Source: Nocardioidaceae bacterium
GTDB taxonomy: Bacteria; Actinomycetota; Actinomycetes; Propionibacteriales; Nocardioidaceae
Direction of reading: 5' to 3'
DNA length: 64,000 nucleotides
NCBI GenBank assembly: GCA_030447865.1
Contig: JAUJOD010000002.1
Span: 255,881 to 319,880, forward strand
The notes beneath the pieces were generated by a model. It did no database searches and had not been told where the DNA came from. It worked only from the letters and a program-made list of their open reading frames with translations. Shown here piece after piece: positions 18,445 to 29,516 of the stretch (position 1 is the stretch's first letter; each line of letters opens with the position of its first letter). The position numbers and the translations under genes are program-made.

Positions 18445-19212
18445 TTAGGATGCGCGGGCGGCGGAGACGAGATGGTGCACGCGGGTGTACCCCAGGCGCG
18501 AGTACAACGCCAACGCCGCAGCATTGTCGGTATAGACGCCAAGCGCCACCTCGGGTGACACCTCGCGCAGCCCGCGCACAGTGAGGGCGGCGCTGACAGC
18601 CCAGGCAAGGCCTTGGCGGCGAACGCGCGGAGCGGTGGTGATGCCACGCAGGTGGGCTCCACCGTTCTCCGTGACGGTGAGCGCTCCCACACAGGCCAGC
18701 CCCTCGTCGTCGCTCACCCCGAGCCAACTGTGGATGCGCGGCTCTCCGGGCCGTACGTGCGCGTCGCTGTTCCCAGCGTCGAGAAGCTCGTTGATCGCTG
18801 CCGGATCATCGACCTCCCTCACCCGCACGTCCTCGGACGTGGCTGGCGCCGACGACGTCACCCTGTAGTCCCACCGCCCTCGAACCCGGAGACCCCATTG
18901 ATCTGCCGGGACCAGCGGGTAGGCCGACGCCGACACCGTCACTCCACCCGGCACGGCACCCAGCTGCTGAGGCAGCTCATCGATGAGGGCTGATACATCG
19001 GTCGGCTCCCCCAGCATCAACACCCAGGGCGCCGGCATCGCGACCCGAAGGCCGCGGGTACGGGCGACTGCAAAGCTGTCACCCACGCGCCAGGCGCCAA
19101 GCAGGCCGGTGTCGGGGACGCTCCACCGCAGGAACGGGTCGCTCGTCTGCTCCCGCAGCGTCTCGAGCGACACCGCCTCCAGCCGGCTCGCGTTGTCTAC
19201 AGTTTCGCGCAT
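18445..19212 (-). CDS. GNAT-family N-acetyltransferase
   Basis: Acetyltransferase of about 255 residues with a C-terminal GNAT domain: the acetyl-CoA loop VRRQGLAWAVSAAL (Q/RxxGxA form) and the ending NAAALALYSRLGYTRV. The N-terminal half is a less conserved domain, as in two-domain GNATs of actinobacteria. ATG 19212 overlaps the divergent HIT start codon; a GTG at 19173 with GGAGG just upstream is a good alternative and would remove that overlap. Acceptor substrate unknown. Confidence 0.8.
   Translation of the reverse strand: MRETVDNASRLEAVSLETLREQTSDPFLRWSVPDTGLLGAWRVGDSFAVARTRGLRVAMPAPWVLMLGEPTDVSALIDELPQQLGAVPGGVTVSASAYPLVPADQWGLRVRGRWDYRVTSSAPATSEDVRVREVDDPAAINELLDAGNSDAHVRPGEPRIHSWLGVSDDEGLACVGALTVTENGGAHLRGITTAPRVRRQGLAWAVSAALTVRGLREVSPEVALGVYTDNAAALALYSRLGYTRVHHLVSAARAS
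19198..19203 (+). promoter_or_regulatory. Putative -10 hexamer, leaderless HIT gene
   Basis: TACAGT lies 7 nt before the ATG at 19211. The hexamer is inside the 5' coding part of the divergent GNAT gene if that gene starts at 19212. Confidence 0.5.
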
Positions 19213-19627
19213 GGGCTGCCTGTTCTGTCGCATCGTGGAGGGAAAGGAGCCGGCGTACGTCGTGGAGGAAACGGCCGACACCGTGAGCTTCCTTGATACC
19301 CGACCGGTGTTCAAAGGACACGTCCTGATCGTCCCAAGACGCCATGTGGAGACCCTGGCTGACCTGTCGCCGGAGCTGGTCGGGCCGGTCTTCACTGCGG
19401 CTCAGCGCCATGCGGCTGCCATGACGACGGCGTTGAGCGCAGACGGGTCGTTTGTCGCGATGAACAACACGGTCTCGCAGTCGGTCCCCCACCTGCACGT
19501 GCATGTCGTGCCGCGCCGCAGGAAGGACGGCTTGCGCGGGTTCTTCTGGCCGCGCCATACGTACGCCGATCCCGCCGAAGCCGAGCAGTACGCCGCGCTG
19601 CTCAGTGCCGGCCTGGCGTCCGGCTAG
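19211..19627 (+). CDS. HIT-family nucleotide hydrolase/transferase
   Basis: Histidine-triad protein of 138 residues. The N terminus CLFCRIVEG is the classical HIT start and HLHVHV at residues 94-99 is the catalytic His triad. Family members hydrolyse AMP-linked compounds such as adenosine phosphoramidates or dinucleoside polyphosphates. ATG 19211 is fixed by the Cys-containing N terminus. Convergent with the large membrane protein; 14 nt separate the two stops. Confidence 0.92.
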   Translation: MGCLFCRIVEGKEPAYVVEETADTVSFLDTRPVFKGHVLIVPRRHVETLADLSPELVGPVFTAAQRHAAAMTTALSADGSFVAMNNTVSQSVPHLHVHVVPRRRKDGLRGFFWPRHTYADPAEAEQYAALLSAGLASG

Positions 19628-19641
19628 TTCCATCCCCGCGA

Positions 19642-22116
19642 CTAGGCGAGCCGCTCCATCGCTCGTCCGAGCGTGCGCAGGTCGCCCAACCGCTTCTCCC
19701 ACGTCATGCCCAGGAACAACAGAGCGGCTCCCACGCCGGCGAAGAGGACCCAACGAGGCAGGGCGAACGCGTACGGCGCCAGGTTGAGGGCCGCCAGCAC
19801 GCCCACCACGACGGCGCCGGTGACAAGTGGAGCGCTCAACCGGCGGTAGGCCCCGAGAAGCAACGCGCCGAGGGCGCTGCCGCCAAGGATCAACGCCCGC
19901 CAGGAGACAGGGTCCTCGAGCGAGCGCAGCAGGCTGGGCAGGAATGTCAGCGTGAGCCCGGGCAGTAGCGCCTTGACCGATCCAAGCTCAGGTTGCCGCC
20001 AGAGCTTCCACGCGCCGACTCCCAGCACAACCAGCGCGCTTGGCAGGGTGTAGGCCTCGACTACGTCTACGTTGGTGTCCGCGAGTCGAACCCAGGTGGA
20101 AGCGGCAAGCAGCACGCCCCCTGGAATGCTCAACCTCCGCCGGTCCGCTGACACGAGGGAGACGACGACAGCGGCAACACCGGCTACTAGCAACGCCACC
20201 TGCAAGATCAGCGGGTCAGGTCTTGCCAAGATCAGGCCGGTCGCCGTCGCCACCGCGGCGGCGGCTTCGACGCCGATGCGCGAACCCTCGCGCGTCCTCA
20301 TCAGCCGCGCCTGCGCCAGGACGACGACGAGGGCGCCGGCCGAGACGACGGAGAGACCCCGCACGGGTGCGTCCGCACCCGCCACCGTGGCCCAAGCGGC
20401 GACCGACAGCGCCAGCAGCAGTCCGGACATGAACGCCAAACCGCCGCTGTCGGCACGCCGGCGCGACACCGCTGAGAAGCCCCCGAGGACGACACACAGC
20501 GCGAGGCTCGCGAGCGCCGTGAGCCGCACGGAGCCGAGCGATGCCGACAGCGCCGCGAGACCGGACAGGGCGAAGCTCAGCGCGGCGGGCCGGTTGCGGC
20601 GCCACCACGCCGCAAGAGCCGAGAGGACCGCCAGCGAGAGCAGAACGCCCACGACCACGGCCAAGGACACCCGAGAGGTCAACAGGCCCACTACCGCGGC
20701 TCCAGCCGCGATCACCGCCGCGGAGATGACCGACGGGAGTCGCCGGAGCAGCAACAGCCAGCCGACTACCCCGAGAGCCACGAGAACACCGGAGGTGGCC
20801 ACCGGCGACACTTCGGAAACTACACCGAACGTCGCCGGGTACGCCTGCACGGACTTCGTCCATGGCGGCCGTGCCGGTGAGATCGACTTCACGGCCACCA
20901 CCGCGAGCGACGGCGCGACCAGGAACGAGGTGACCAGCGCCGGCAGCAGAGCGGCAAGGCGCGCGCCCTGGCCCCAGATGCCCCGGCCAAGCACCACCCA
21001 CAGCACCGCAAGGGCGACGGCCGCGGCGGCGAACGCGCCGATCACCGTCTCGGCGCTGGAGTCCCAGACCGGCCTGACCAGCACCGCCGTAACGCCGGCC
21101 AACGCGAACGCCGCCGCCACAGTGCGAAGCACCGGCGCCACAACGGTCAGTGATGCCGCAGCGGCGAAAATGCCGGAGCAGATCAGCACGCCGTAGGCGC
21201 CGTTGTCGAGCCACAGCTCGTTGACCGTGTCCGCGCCAGCCAACCGGTACAGCGACACCAGTCCGGCGACAACGAAGCAGACAGCGCCGATGGTCACCGT
21301 GCCGACCGTGAGGGACCACAGTGCCTGGGCGCGGGCCCCCACCGCGGCCAGCGCTAGCAGCGGCAGACAGAGAAATGCGACGTACTCGTCCGCTAGCGGC
21401 CAGTGCTGGAAAGCCAGCAGGAGGAGCCCGCCGATCCCGAGCACCGCCACCAGTTGAGCGCCGACAAGCGACCCGAGGGCGCTGTGCGCTCCGACCAGCG
21501 CCCACGCGACACCGGCAGTGACCAGCAGCACCGCCAGCGTCCAACCGGCGGCAGGCGAGGAAAGGGCATCGAGTCCGGCGAACCCGCCGTAGTAGGCCGA
21601 CAGGAAATCGACAGCCACCAGGGTCGCGAACAGCAGGACAAACGCCTCCGCGGAGCCGCGTAAACCCTTGCGGACCGCCAGACCGGCCACGGCCCCCACA
21701 ACGGTCGTGACTGCCAGCAGGATCGCCGCCTTGGCTGCCAGCGACAGGTCCGACCACGTCACCGAGACGAAAACGACGGCCGCCACCACAACGCACAAGA
21801 CCCCTAGCCCCAGCAGCACCGCGGAGGCCGACATCGCCGGGAGGCGGAGCCGTGCTGTATTCCGCTTCGCTGGCCGAATCGGTTCTACCGGCTGGAACGG
21901 TCGGATGTCTGGGTCGAGCACCGCCGCGGCTGACGGGGACGGCTCCTGTAGGCCCATCCGGATCAGGTGCAGGCTGTAGTCGGCGGTGGCCAGCGCCCTG
22001 CGCAGCATGTCGGCCTCGGGACCTGTCTGCGGCAGCCCGCACTGCGGGCATACGTCGAGACCACCCAACGCGAAGCCGCAATCCAGGCAAGCCCCCGAGC
22101 GCAGGTATCGGCTCAC
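19642..22116 (-). CDS. Large polytopic membrane protein with N-terminal zinc ribbon (SCO7613-like)
   Basis: Membrane protein of 824 residues. The N terminus has two CxxC pairs (ACLDCGF and CPQCG, residues 9-26) forming a zinc ribbon, then a cytoplasmic linker to about residue 90, then some 20 or more hydrophobic segments almost to the end. The layout matches the SCO7613 family of actinobacteria, which has no assigned function. No transporter signature or catalytic motif is visible. GTG/ATG at 22116 directly precedes the zinc ribbon. It follows acnA on the same strand with a 55-nt gap, so it may share its transcript. Confidence 0.8.
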   Translation of the reverse strand: MSRYLRSGACLDCGFALGGLDVCPQCGLPQTGPEADMLRRALATADYSLHLIRMGLQEPSPSAAAVLDPDIRPFQPVEPIRPAKRNTARLRLPAMSASAVLLGLGVLCVVVAAVVFVSVTWSDLSLAAKAAILLAVTTVVGAVAGLAVRKGLRGSAEAFVLLFATLVAVDFLSAYYGGFAGLDALSSPAAGWTLAVLLVTAGVAWALVGAHSALGSLVGAQLVAVLGIGGLLLLAFQHWPLADEYVAFLCLPLLALAAVGARAQALWSLTVGTVTIGAVCFVVAGLVSLYRLAGADTVNELWLDNGAYGVLICSGIFAAAASLTVVAPVLRTVAAAFALAGVTAVLVRPVWDSSAETVIGAFAAAAVALAVLWVVLGRGIWGQGARLAALLPALVTSFLVAPSLAVVAVKSISPARPPWTKSVQAYPATFGVVSEVSPVATSGVLVALGVVGWLLLLRRLPSVISAAVIAAGAAVVGLLTSRVSLAVVVGVLLSLAVLSALAAWWRRNRPAALSFALSGLAALSASLGSVRLTALASLALCVVLGGFSAVSRRRADSGGLAFMSGLLLALSVAAWATVAGADAPVRGLSVVSAGALVVVLAQARLMRTREGSRIGVEAAAAVATATGLILARPDPLILQVALLVAGVAAVVVSLVSADRRRLSIPGGVLLAASTWVRLADTNVDVVEAYTLPSALVVLGVGAWKLWRQPELGSVKALLPGLTLTFLPSLLRSLEDPVSWRALILGGSALGALLLGAYRRLSAPLVTGAVVVGVLAALNLAPYAFALPRWVLFAGVGAALLFLGMTWEKRLGDLRTLGRAMERLA

Positions 22117-22171
22117 CTACGAAGTGTCGCAGGTAACCGGCCGAAATGGCCCAATCACAGCCGAAGCGCCG

Positions 22172-25039
<2,868 letters not shown>

Positions 25040-25115
25040 GGCATCTCCTTCGGTCTGTCGTCAGCCTCATCTTCGTCTACCCAGCCGCCCGAGAGCCACC
25101 GGACTACGTCGGAAG

Positions 25116-25133
25116 TATCTTGACATCAAGATA
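25116..25133. promoter_or_regulatory. Palindromic operator upstream of acnA
   Basis: TATCTTGACATCAAGATA is an 18-bp inverted repeat with perfect 8-bp arms around CA. On the minus strand its TTGATG could serve as a -35, with TAGTCC 17 nt downstream as a weak -10. The site is MarR-like in size. TamR, a MarR-family regulator of aconitase in Streptomyces, is a candidate by function only; I have not matched the site. Confidence 0.6.
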
Positions 25134-25160
25134 CACAATATCGAGGAAGCTGCCTAGGTC

Positions 25161-26216
25161 TTAGGTGGACTCACCGCGCGTGCGGCGTAGCTCGTCGTAG
25201 CTGATCTGGACCTCTGCCAGCTCCTGCGTCACCCCAAGGAGCCCGTCCAGTGCGGTGGCGAGGAGCTCGGCGTCCGAGGCCGTCCCGGGGTCGATGCCTT
25301 GCCCTTCGGTGTACGGCGCTGGCAGCAGCTCGTCGAGGTCGCCGACGACCGTGATACCCGAGGCGCGCAGCTCCTCGATCATCGCCTCGGCCCGTTTCAC
25401 GGCCCACGCGTGCTCGGATGCCGACAGCGCGATGCGCGGCTCCCGGGCCGCACGTTGGGCGAGGACGGACCGGCACAGTGCCTTGTGGAACCCGGTCCGG
25501 TAGCGCAACACGTCGATGTCGCCCAGCTCGGCGTTGAGCCGCCGCACCAGCTCAGCGGAGTACGCCCCGAGACTGCTGTGGCTGCGCGCTGGTTCTTCGA
25601 AGTCGGAGAAGTCGACCCCCAGGGAGATACCGCATCGCTCGGCGAGCACCCCCGGAGCTCCAGCCGCAGGCACCGTGACCAGCGTGGTTCGCTCCTTCGG
25701 CACCGACTCGAGCCATCGGCTCAGGAACGCGGGGATGTCGTGCCGCCGCCAGAAGCGGTTGGCGATCTCGGGGTCGGGTGGCTGATCGGTGCACACCGAC
25801 TCGGCGTACTGCGCCCAGGTCCACGTCTGCCGGTTAGCGGTTCCTTCCTGCCACTGTGACGGGATCACCCGTGCCAGGTCCCGCGCCGTCACCATGACGT
25901 GCACCTGAGCCGGAGCCAGCGCCGCCACCAGCTGAGCGATCTTGCCGCGCGACCGCAGGGAGAGAATCTCGTTGGAGAGGAAGACATCGCCGTCGTGCTC
26001 GCGGATCTGGTCGGCGAGCGTCGTCCACGCCCGCTCGTTCCACGGCCGGATGTATGAGCTGCCGAGCAGCACGTTGATCGCGGCGAAATTGACGCCCGGT
26101 GGTGGGCACAGCACCCCTTGCGCGGCCAGCCGCTTGCTGTTGATCGTGCAGAGAGCCTGAATGTACGTCGTGGCGGACTTCATCGTGCCGATGTGCAGAA
26201 AGACCCGCCTCGCCAT
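25161..26216 (-). CDS. Sulfotransferase-family protein, paralogue A
   Basis: P-loop sulfotransferase-like protein of 351 residues. The 5'-phosphosulfate loop is HIGTMKSATTYIQ at residues 7-19 and a 3'-phosphate-type motif is ARDLARVIPSQW near 108-119. Shares with paralogues B and C the start MARRV.LHIGTMKSATTY, the FxRRHD/FWRRHD element, the SLGAYSAELVRRLN block and a C-terminal helical tail. It lacks the LKNGST motif found in B and C (TANRQTWTWAQ instead), so it is the most divergent of the three. The acceptor is unknown; the neighbouring glycosyltransferase suggests a glycan or glycolipid. It follows paralogue B by a few bases. Confidence 0.8.
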   Translation of the reverse strand: MARRVFLHIGTMKSATTYIQALCTINSKRLAAQGVLCPPPGVNFAAINVLLGSSYIRPWNERAWTTLADQIREHDGDVFLSNEILSLRSRGKIAQLVAALAPAQVHVMVTARDLARVIPSQWQEGTANRQTWTWAQYAESVCTDQPPDPEIANRFWRRHDIPAFLSRWLESVPKERTTLVTVPAAGAPGVLAERCGISLGVDFSDFEEPARSHSSLGAYSAELVRRLNAELGDIDVLRYRTGFHKALCRSVLAQRAAREPRIALSASEHAWAVKRAEAMIEELRASGITVVGDLDELLPAPYTEGQGIDPGTASDAELLATALDGLLGVTQELAEVQISYDELRRTRGEST

Positions 26217-26221
26217 AGCGG

Positions 26222-27310
26222 TCAGGCTAACGCCGACGTCTGGGAGTCGACGTCATAGCGTTGCCGCTCTTGCTCGACCCGCAGGTCAGCGACGATCTTG
26301 GCCATTCCGCCGAGACTGACCAGCGCCGTCTCGAGCAGATCGGCGTCGGAGGTGTCGGCAGGATCGATCGCCTGGGTCCGCGCTTCTCGCGCCGGCCGGA
26401 GGTCCGCAAGGTCGCCGACGACCCGCACCGGTGACGCCTTGATCTGTTCGATCATCCGCTCCGCTCGTGCGCACACCCAGTCCAGCTGCGGCTGCGTGAG
26501 CCCGAAGGACGGCTCCAATTGGGCCCTGCCTGCCAAGGCAAGCCTGGCGAGGGCGTCCTTGATCCCCCATCGGTAGTGGTGACGTTCAAGGTTGGGCGAC
26601 ACACCGTTCAGCCGCCGTAACAGCTCTGCTGAGTAGGCTCCTACAGAGGAGTTGCCGTGGTCCGGCTGCTCGAACCCGCTGGCGTCGACTCCGATCGCCG
26701 ACGCGAACCTCTCGCCCACCACCTGCGCGCTGTTGCCCGGTGGTGGGACGGTGACGACGGTGATTCGCTCCGCTGGCACGAACTGCTGCCATCTGGCCAA
26801 GATCGCCACCACGTCGTGCCGCCGCCAGAACCAGCTACCTTCGTCCTCGCTCCGCCGAACGTGGCCGGCCTGTGCCGGCTCGGCGCAGACAGCCGCCGCG
26901 AAGTCGGACCATCTCGTCGTGCTTCCGTTCTTGAGCGTCGTCTGCCAGTGCGAGGGGATGACCCGGCCGAGATCGCGAGCGGTCACCACCACCTCGACCT
27001 CGCCAGGTTCCATCGCGGCGACCACCCGCTTGATCTTCCCTGTTCCTAGGGGGGCGAGCAGCTCATTCGACCACACCGCGTCGCCGGGGTGCTGCTGGAT
27101 GGACTGGACCAGATCAGGCCAGGCGCCCTGGCGACCAGGTCGTTCGGTGTCTCGGCCGACCAAGTCGGCGAGGGCGAGGAAGGGCAGGTCCCCCGGTGGC
27201 CAGAGCAGGCCCTGGTCTGCCAGCCGCTGCGCGTTGAACGAGCAGAGTTCCTGCAGGTACGTCGTGGCCGACTTCATCGTGCCAATGTGCAGATGCACGC
27301 GTCGAGCCAT
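26222..27310 (-). CDS. Sulfotransferase-family protein, paralogue B
   Basis: Second member of the tandem set, 362 residues. PAPS-loop HIGTMKSATTYLQ at 7-19; 3'-phosphate motif ARDLGRVIPSHW near 110; then the family block TLKNGSTTRW, FWRRHDVVAIL, TVVTVPPPG and SSVGAYSAELLRRLN. It is closer to paralogue C than to A. C-terminal 60 residues are helical with DTSDADLLETAL. The last codons form part of the promoter of paralogue A. Cytoplasmic, no signal peptide or membrane segment. Acceptor unknown. Confidence 0.8.
   Translation of the reverse strand: MARRVHLHIGTMKSATTYLQELCSFNAQRLADQGLLWPPGDLPFLALADLVGRDTERPGRQGAWPDLVQSIQQHPGDAVWSNELLAPLGTGKIKRVVAAMEPGEVEVVVTARDLGRVIPSHWQTTLKNGSTTRWSDFAAAVCAEPAQAGHVRRSEDEGSWFWRRHDVVAILARWQQFVPAERITVVTVPPPGNSAQVVGERFASAIGVDASGFEQPDHGNSSVGAYSAELLRRLNGVSPNLERHHYRWGIKDALARLALAGRAQLEPSFGLTQPQLDWVCARAERMIEQIKASPVRVVGDLADLRPAREARTQAIDPADTSDADLLETALVSLGGMAKIVADLRVEQERQRYDVDSQTSALA
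26224..26229 (-). promoter_or_regulatory. Putative -10 hexamer, paralogue A
   Basis: TAGCCT on the minus strand, 7 nt before the ATG at 26216. The hexamer overlaps the last codons and stop of paralogue B (TTA GCC TGA). Confidence 0.5.
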
Positions 27311-27317
27311 GCCGATC

Positions 27318-27323
27318 AGGCTA
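27318..27323 (-). promoter_or_regulatory. Putative -10 hexamer, paralogue B
   Basis: TAGCCT on the minus strand, 7 nt before the ATG at 27310, identical to the boxes of paralogues A and C. Confidence 0.5.
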
Positions 27324-27369
27324 ACCGTTGGACGTCAACGCACGCCCCTCATAACGCGACAGGCACAGT

Positions 27370-28284
27370 TCACAGCACCTGGCGGAAACGTTCCGGCAGC
27401 TGTCGCAGCGGCCACTTCTCCATCGCTTCCAGTTGAGTGCCCCAGCTGCGAAAGTAACCGGCGTTGCTACGGCCAACTACGTGGGTCAGGTCCGGCTCGT
27501 TCGGGTCGAATTCGGGGACGGTCTGGTCAGTCGGGGTCTCCACCCACGACAGCAGCCGGGACGTCAGCTCTTCAGCGCCCCACTTCCACGTACTGGCGCC
27601 CCCCCTTCCCTCCTGCTCGCTGATGACGCGTCGCTGCTGCGACACCGTGGCGAGGAAGGAGACGTCATAGAACTTCAAATGCAGCAGCAGCAACTCACGG
27701 TCGATCTCGAACGGCTTCTTGATCCCGTGAAAGCCGGCTGACCAGTCCGAGGCGACCCGCTTGATGAGCGGCTTGCACATCACTGGGGCGAACTTGACGA
27801 ACCGACGCTGTGCCAGCACCGGTCGCGCTTGGACGAGCGGCGGCTCGAGTCGTGGGTTGTGCAGGAGGTTCACGGCTAGTGGAGCGATCACCTCGCGTTG
27901 ACGGTGGCTGCTGAGGTAGTCGAGGAGTCCGCTGTAGCGCGCTGGATCAGGCACCAGAAACTCATCAACGTCGGTGAAGATGACGACGTCGTAGCAAGCG
28001 AGCAGGCCCCGAGCGAATCCGTTGACCAACGTCTTGCGCATGGTCGGCCAGGAAAACTTCAAGGGACCAGGGGGAACGCGGAAACGTGCGCACGGCAGGT
28101 TGCTCGTGGAGCCGTCAACACTGTTGTCGTCGATGACCATCACGTTGTCCGAGCCGAACTGACCACCGTAGTAGTCCAGCCAGCGCGGCAGCATCTCGGC
28201 CTCGTCGCGGGCCATGGTCAACGCCGCGACCCGCAGTCCCTGTGTCGGCTCGCCGCCTGATCGGGCAGTCGTCGATTGCACCAT
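27370..28284 (-). CDS. Glycosyltransferase family 2-like protein
   Basis: GT-A fold glycosyltransferase of 304 residues, GT2/GT92-like. N-terminal strand ALTMARDEAEMLPRWLDYY, then VMVIDDNSVDGS and the metal-binding FTDVDEFLVPD (DxD-type). The middle part HLKFYDVSFL and an aromatic C terminus complete the domain. No membrane segment. Among the tandem sulfotransferases it is the only gene with an ordinary Shine-Dalgarno (GGGGGG before ATG 28284). It may make the sugar acceptor that the sulfotransferases modify; this is context inference. Donor and acceptor unknown. Confidence 0.8.
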   Translation of the reverse strand: MVQSTTARSGGEPTQGLRVAALTMARDEAEMLPRWLDYYGGQFGSDNVMVIDDNSVDGSTSNLPCARFRVPPGPLKFSWPTMRKTLVNGFARGLLACYDVVIFTDVDEFLVPDPARYSGLLDYLSSHRQREVIAPLAVNLLHNPRLEPPLVQARPVLAQRRFVKFAPVMCKPLIKRVASDWSAGFHGIKKPFEIDRELLLLHLKFYDVSFLATVSQQRRVISEQEGRGGASTWKWGAEELTSRLLSWVETPTDQTVPEFDPNEPDLTHVVGRSNAGYFRSWGTQLEAMEKWPLRQLPERFRQVL

Positions 28285-28349
28285 GATCCCCCCACGACGC
28301 TCCTGCAGAACGCGCCTTGCACCCAGGCTAGCCGCAGCAGCAAGCCGCC

Positions 28350-29471
28350 TCAGCGCTGCTCGAGGACCGTCGCGGTGAGCAGCCGCTCGCGATTCTCGAG
28401 CAGGTCGTCATGGTCGCGGCGCAGCTGTTCGTACTCGATTCGCACGTCGGTGTGGACCCGGGCCATGCCGGCCAGGCCGAACACGGCGGCCTCCAGCAGG
28501 TCGGCTTCACTGGCCACTGCTGGATCGATGCCACCGTCACTCGGCTCGGCGTTCGGGACCAGATCGTCGAGCTCCCCGACAACCCATACCCCCAACTGGT
28601 CGAGCTCGGCCACCATCACCAGCGCCCGGCGTCGGACCCAGGCCAACTGCTCCGCGCCTAGACCGCAACGAGGCTCAGTGGATGCCCGCTCCGCCAGCAC
28701 CAACCGAGCTAAGGCGTTCCGCACGCCCATCCGCTGGTATTCACTGCCCAGGCCCGCTGTCTGGCTGTTGACCCTCCTGATGAGTTCCGCCGAGTAGGCC
28801 CCAACTGACGAGTTCGCGTACGCGGGTGGAGCGAACGCGTGACCGCCGACGTCGATGACCGAGGCGAACCGCGCCTCGACAATCTGCGGGGGGCTGCCGG
28901 CCGGTGGCACCGTGACCACGGTGAGCCGGTCACCAACTGCCTGCTGCCACTTCCGCAGGATCGCCGGTAGATCTTGCCTGCGCCAGAACCACTCGCTGGG
29001 GTCGTCGGCGCCCGGCTCCGACTGGGCGGGCTTGACCGGGTCAGAACAGATGGCCGTCGCGAACTGCGCCCAGGTGAGCGTGCTGCCGTTCTTCAGCGTC
29101 GTCTGCCACTGGGAGGGGATCACTCGGGCCAGGTCACGTGCGGTCAGCACGACGTGGACCTCTGCGGGGGCGAAGGCACCGACCAGGCGGGAGATCCGCC
29201 GCGGCCCCAGCATTGCCAGCAGCTCGTTGGAGACGACCGCGTCGCCGGCATGCTGCCGAAGCTGGGCGTCCAGCCCGGCCCAGGCACCCTCGCTCGGCCG
29301 TCGCGCGCCGGTCTTGCCGAGCAGGTCGTTCACCGCAGCGAACGGCAGCCCCCGCTCCGGCCACAGCACGCCGGCCTCGGCCAGGGCCTCCCGGTTCAGG
29401 TCGCCCCACTGCTGCAGGTACGTGGTCGCCGACTTCATGGTGCCGATGTGGAGGTACACCCGCCGGGCCAT
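28350..29471 (-). CDS. Sulfotransferase-family protein, paralogue C
   Basis: Third and longest member, 373 residues. HIGTMKSATTYLQ at 7-19, ARDLARVIPSQW near 110, TLKNGSTLTWAQF, FWRRQDLPAIL, TVVTVPPAGSP and SSVGAYSAELIRRVN. C-terminal tail with EYEQLRRDHDDLLENRERLL reads as a short coiled coil, possibly for oligomerisation. First gene transcribed in the block, next to the divergent end of the K+ permease gene on the same strand. Acceptor unknown. Confidence 0.8.
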   Translation of the reverse strand: MARRVYLHIGTMKSATTYLQQWGDLNREALAEAGVLWPERGLPFAAVNDLLGKTGARRPSEGAWAGLDAQLRQHAGDAVVSNELLAMLGPRRISRLVGAFAPAEVHVVLTARDLARVIPSQWQTTLKNGSTLTWAQFATAICSDPVKPAQSEPGADDPSEWFWRRQDLPAILRKWQQAVGDRLTVVTVPPAGSPPQIVEARFASVIDVGGHAFAPPAYANSSVGAYSAELIRRVNSQTAGLGSEYQRMGVRNALARLVLAERASTEPRCGLGAEQLAWVRRRALVMVAELDQLGVWVVGELDDLVPNAEPSDGGIDPAVASEADLLEAAVFGLAGMARVHTDVRIEYEQLRRDHDDLLENRERLLTATVLEQR

Positions 29472-29478
29472 GCGGCTC

Positions 29479-29484
29479 AGGCTA
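29479..29484 (-). promoter_or_regulatory. Putative -10 hexamer, paralogue C
   Basis: TAGCCT on the minus strand, 7 nt before the ATG at 29471. Confidence 0.5.
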
Positions 29485-29516
29485 ACGAACCACCGACTGG
29501 TGAGCGGCCGTGACGA

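Noticed and set aside
17931-18692. 253-codon minus-strand frame over the SOS-boxed gene
   Set aside because: Arg/Pro/Ser-rich shadow in another frame; the 123-codon frame has a start, promoter hexamer and LexA box.
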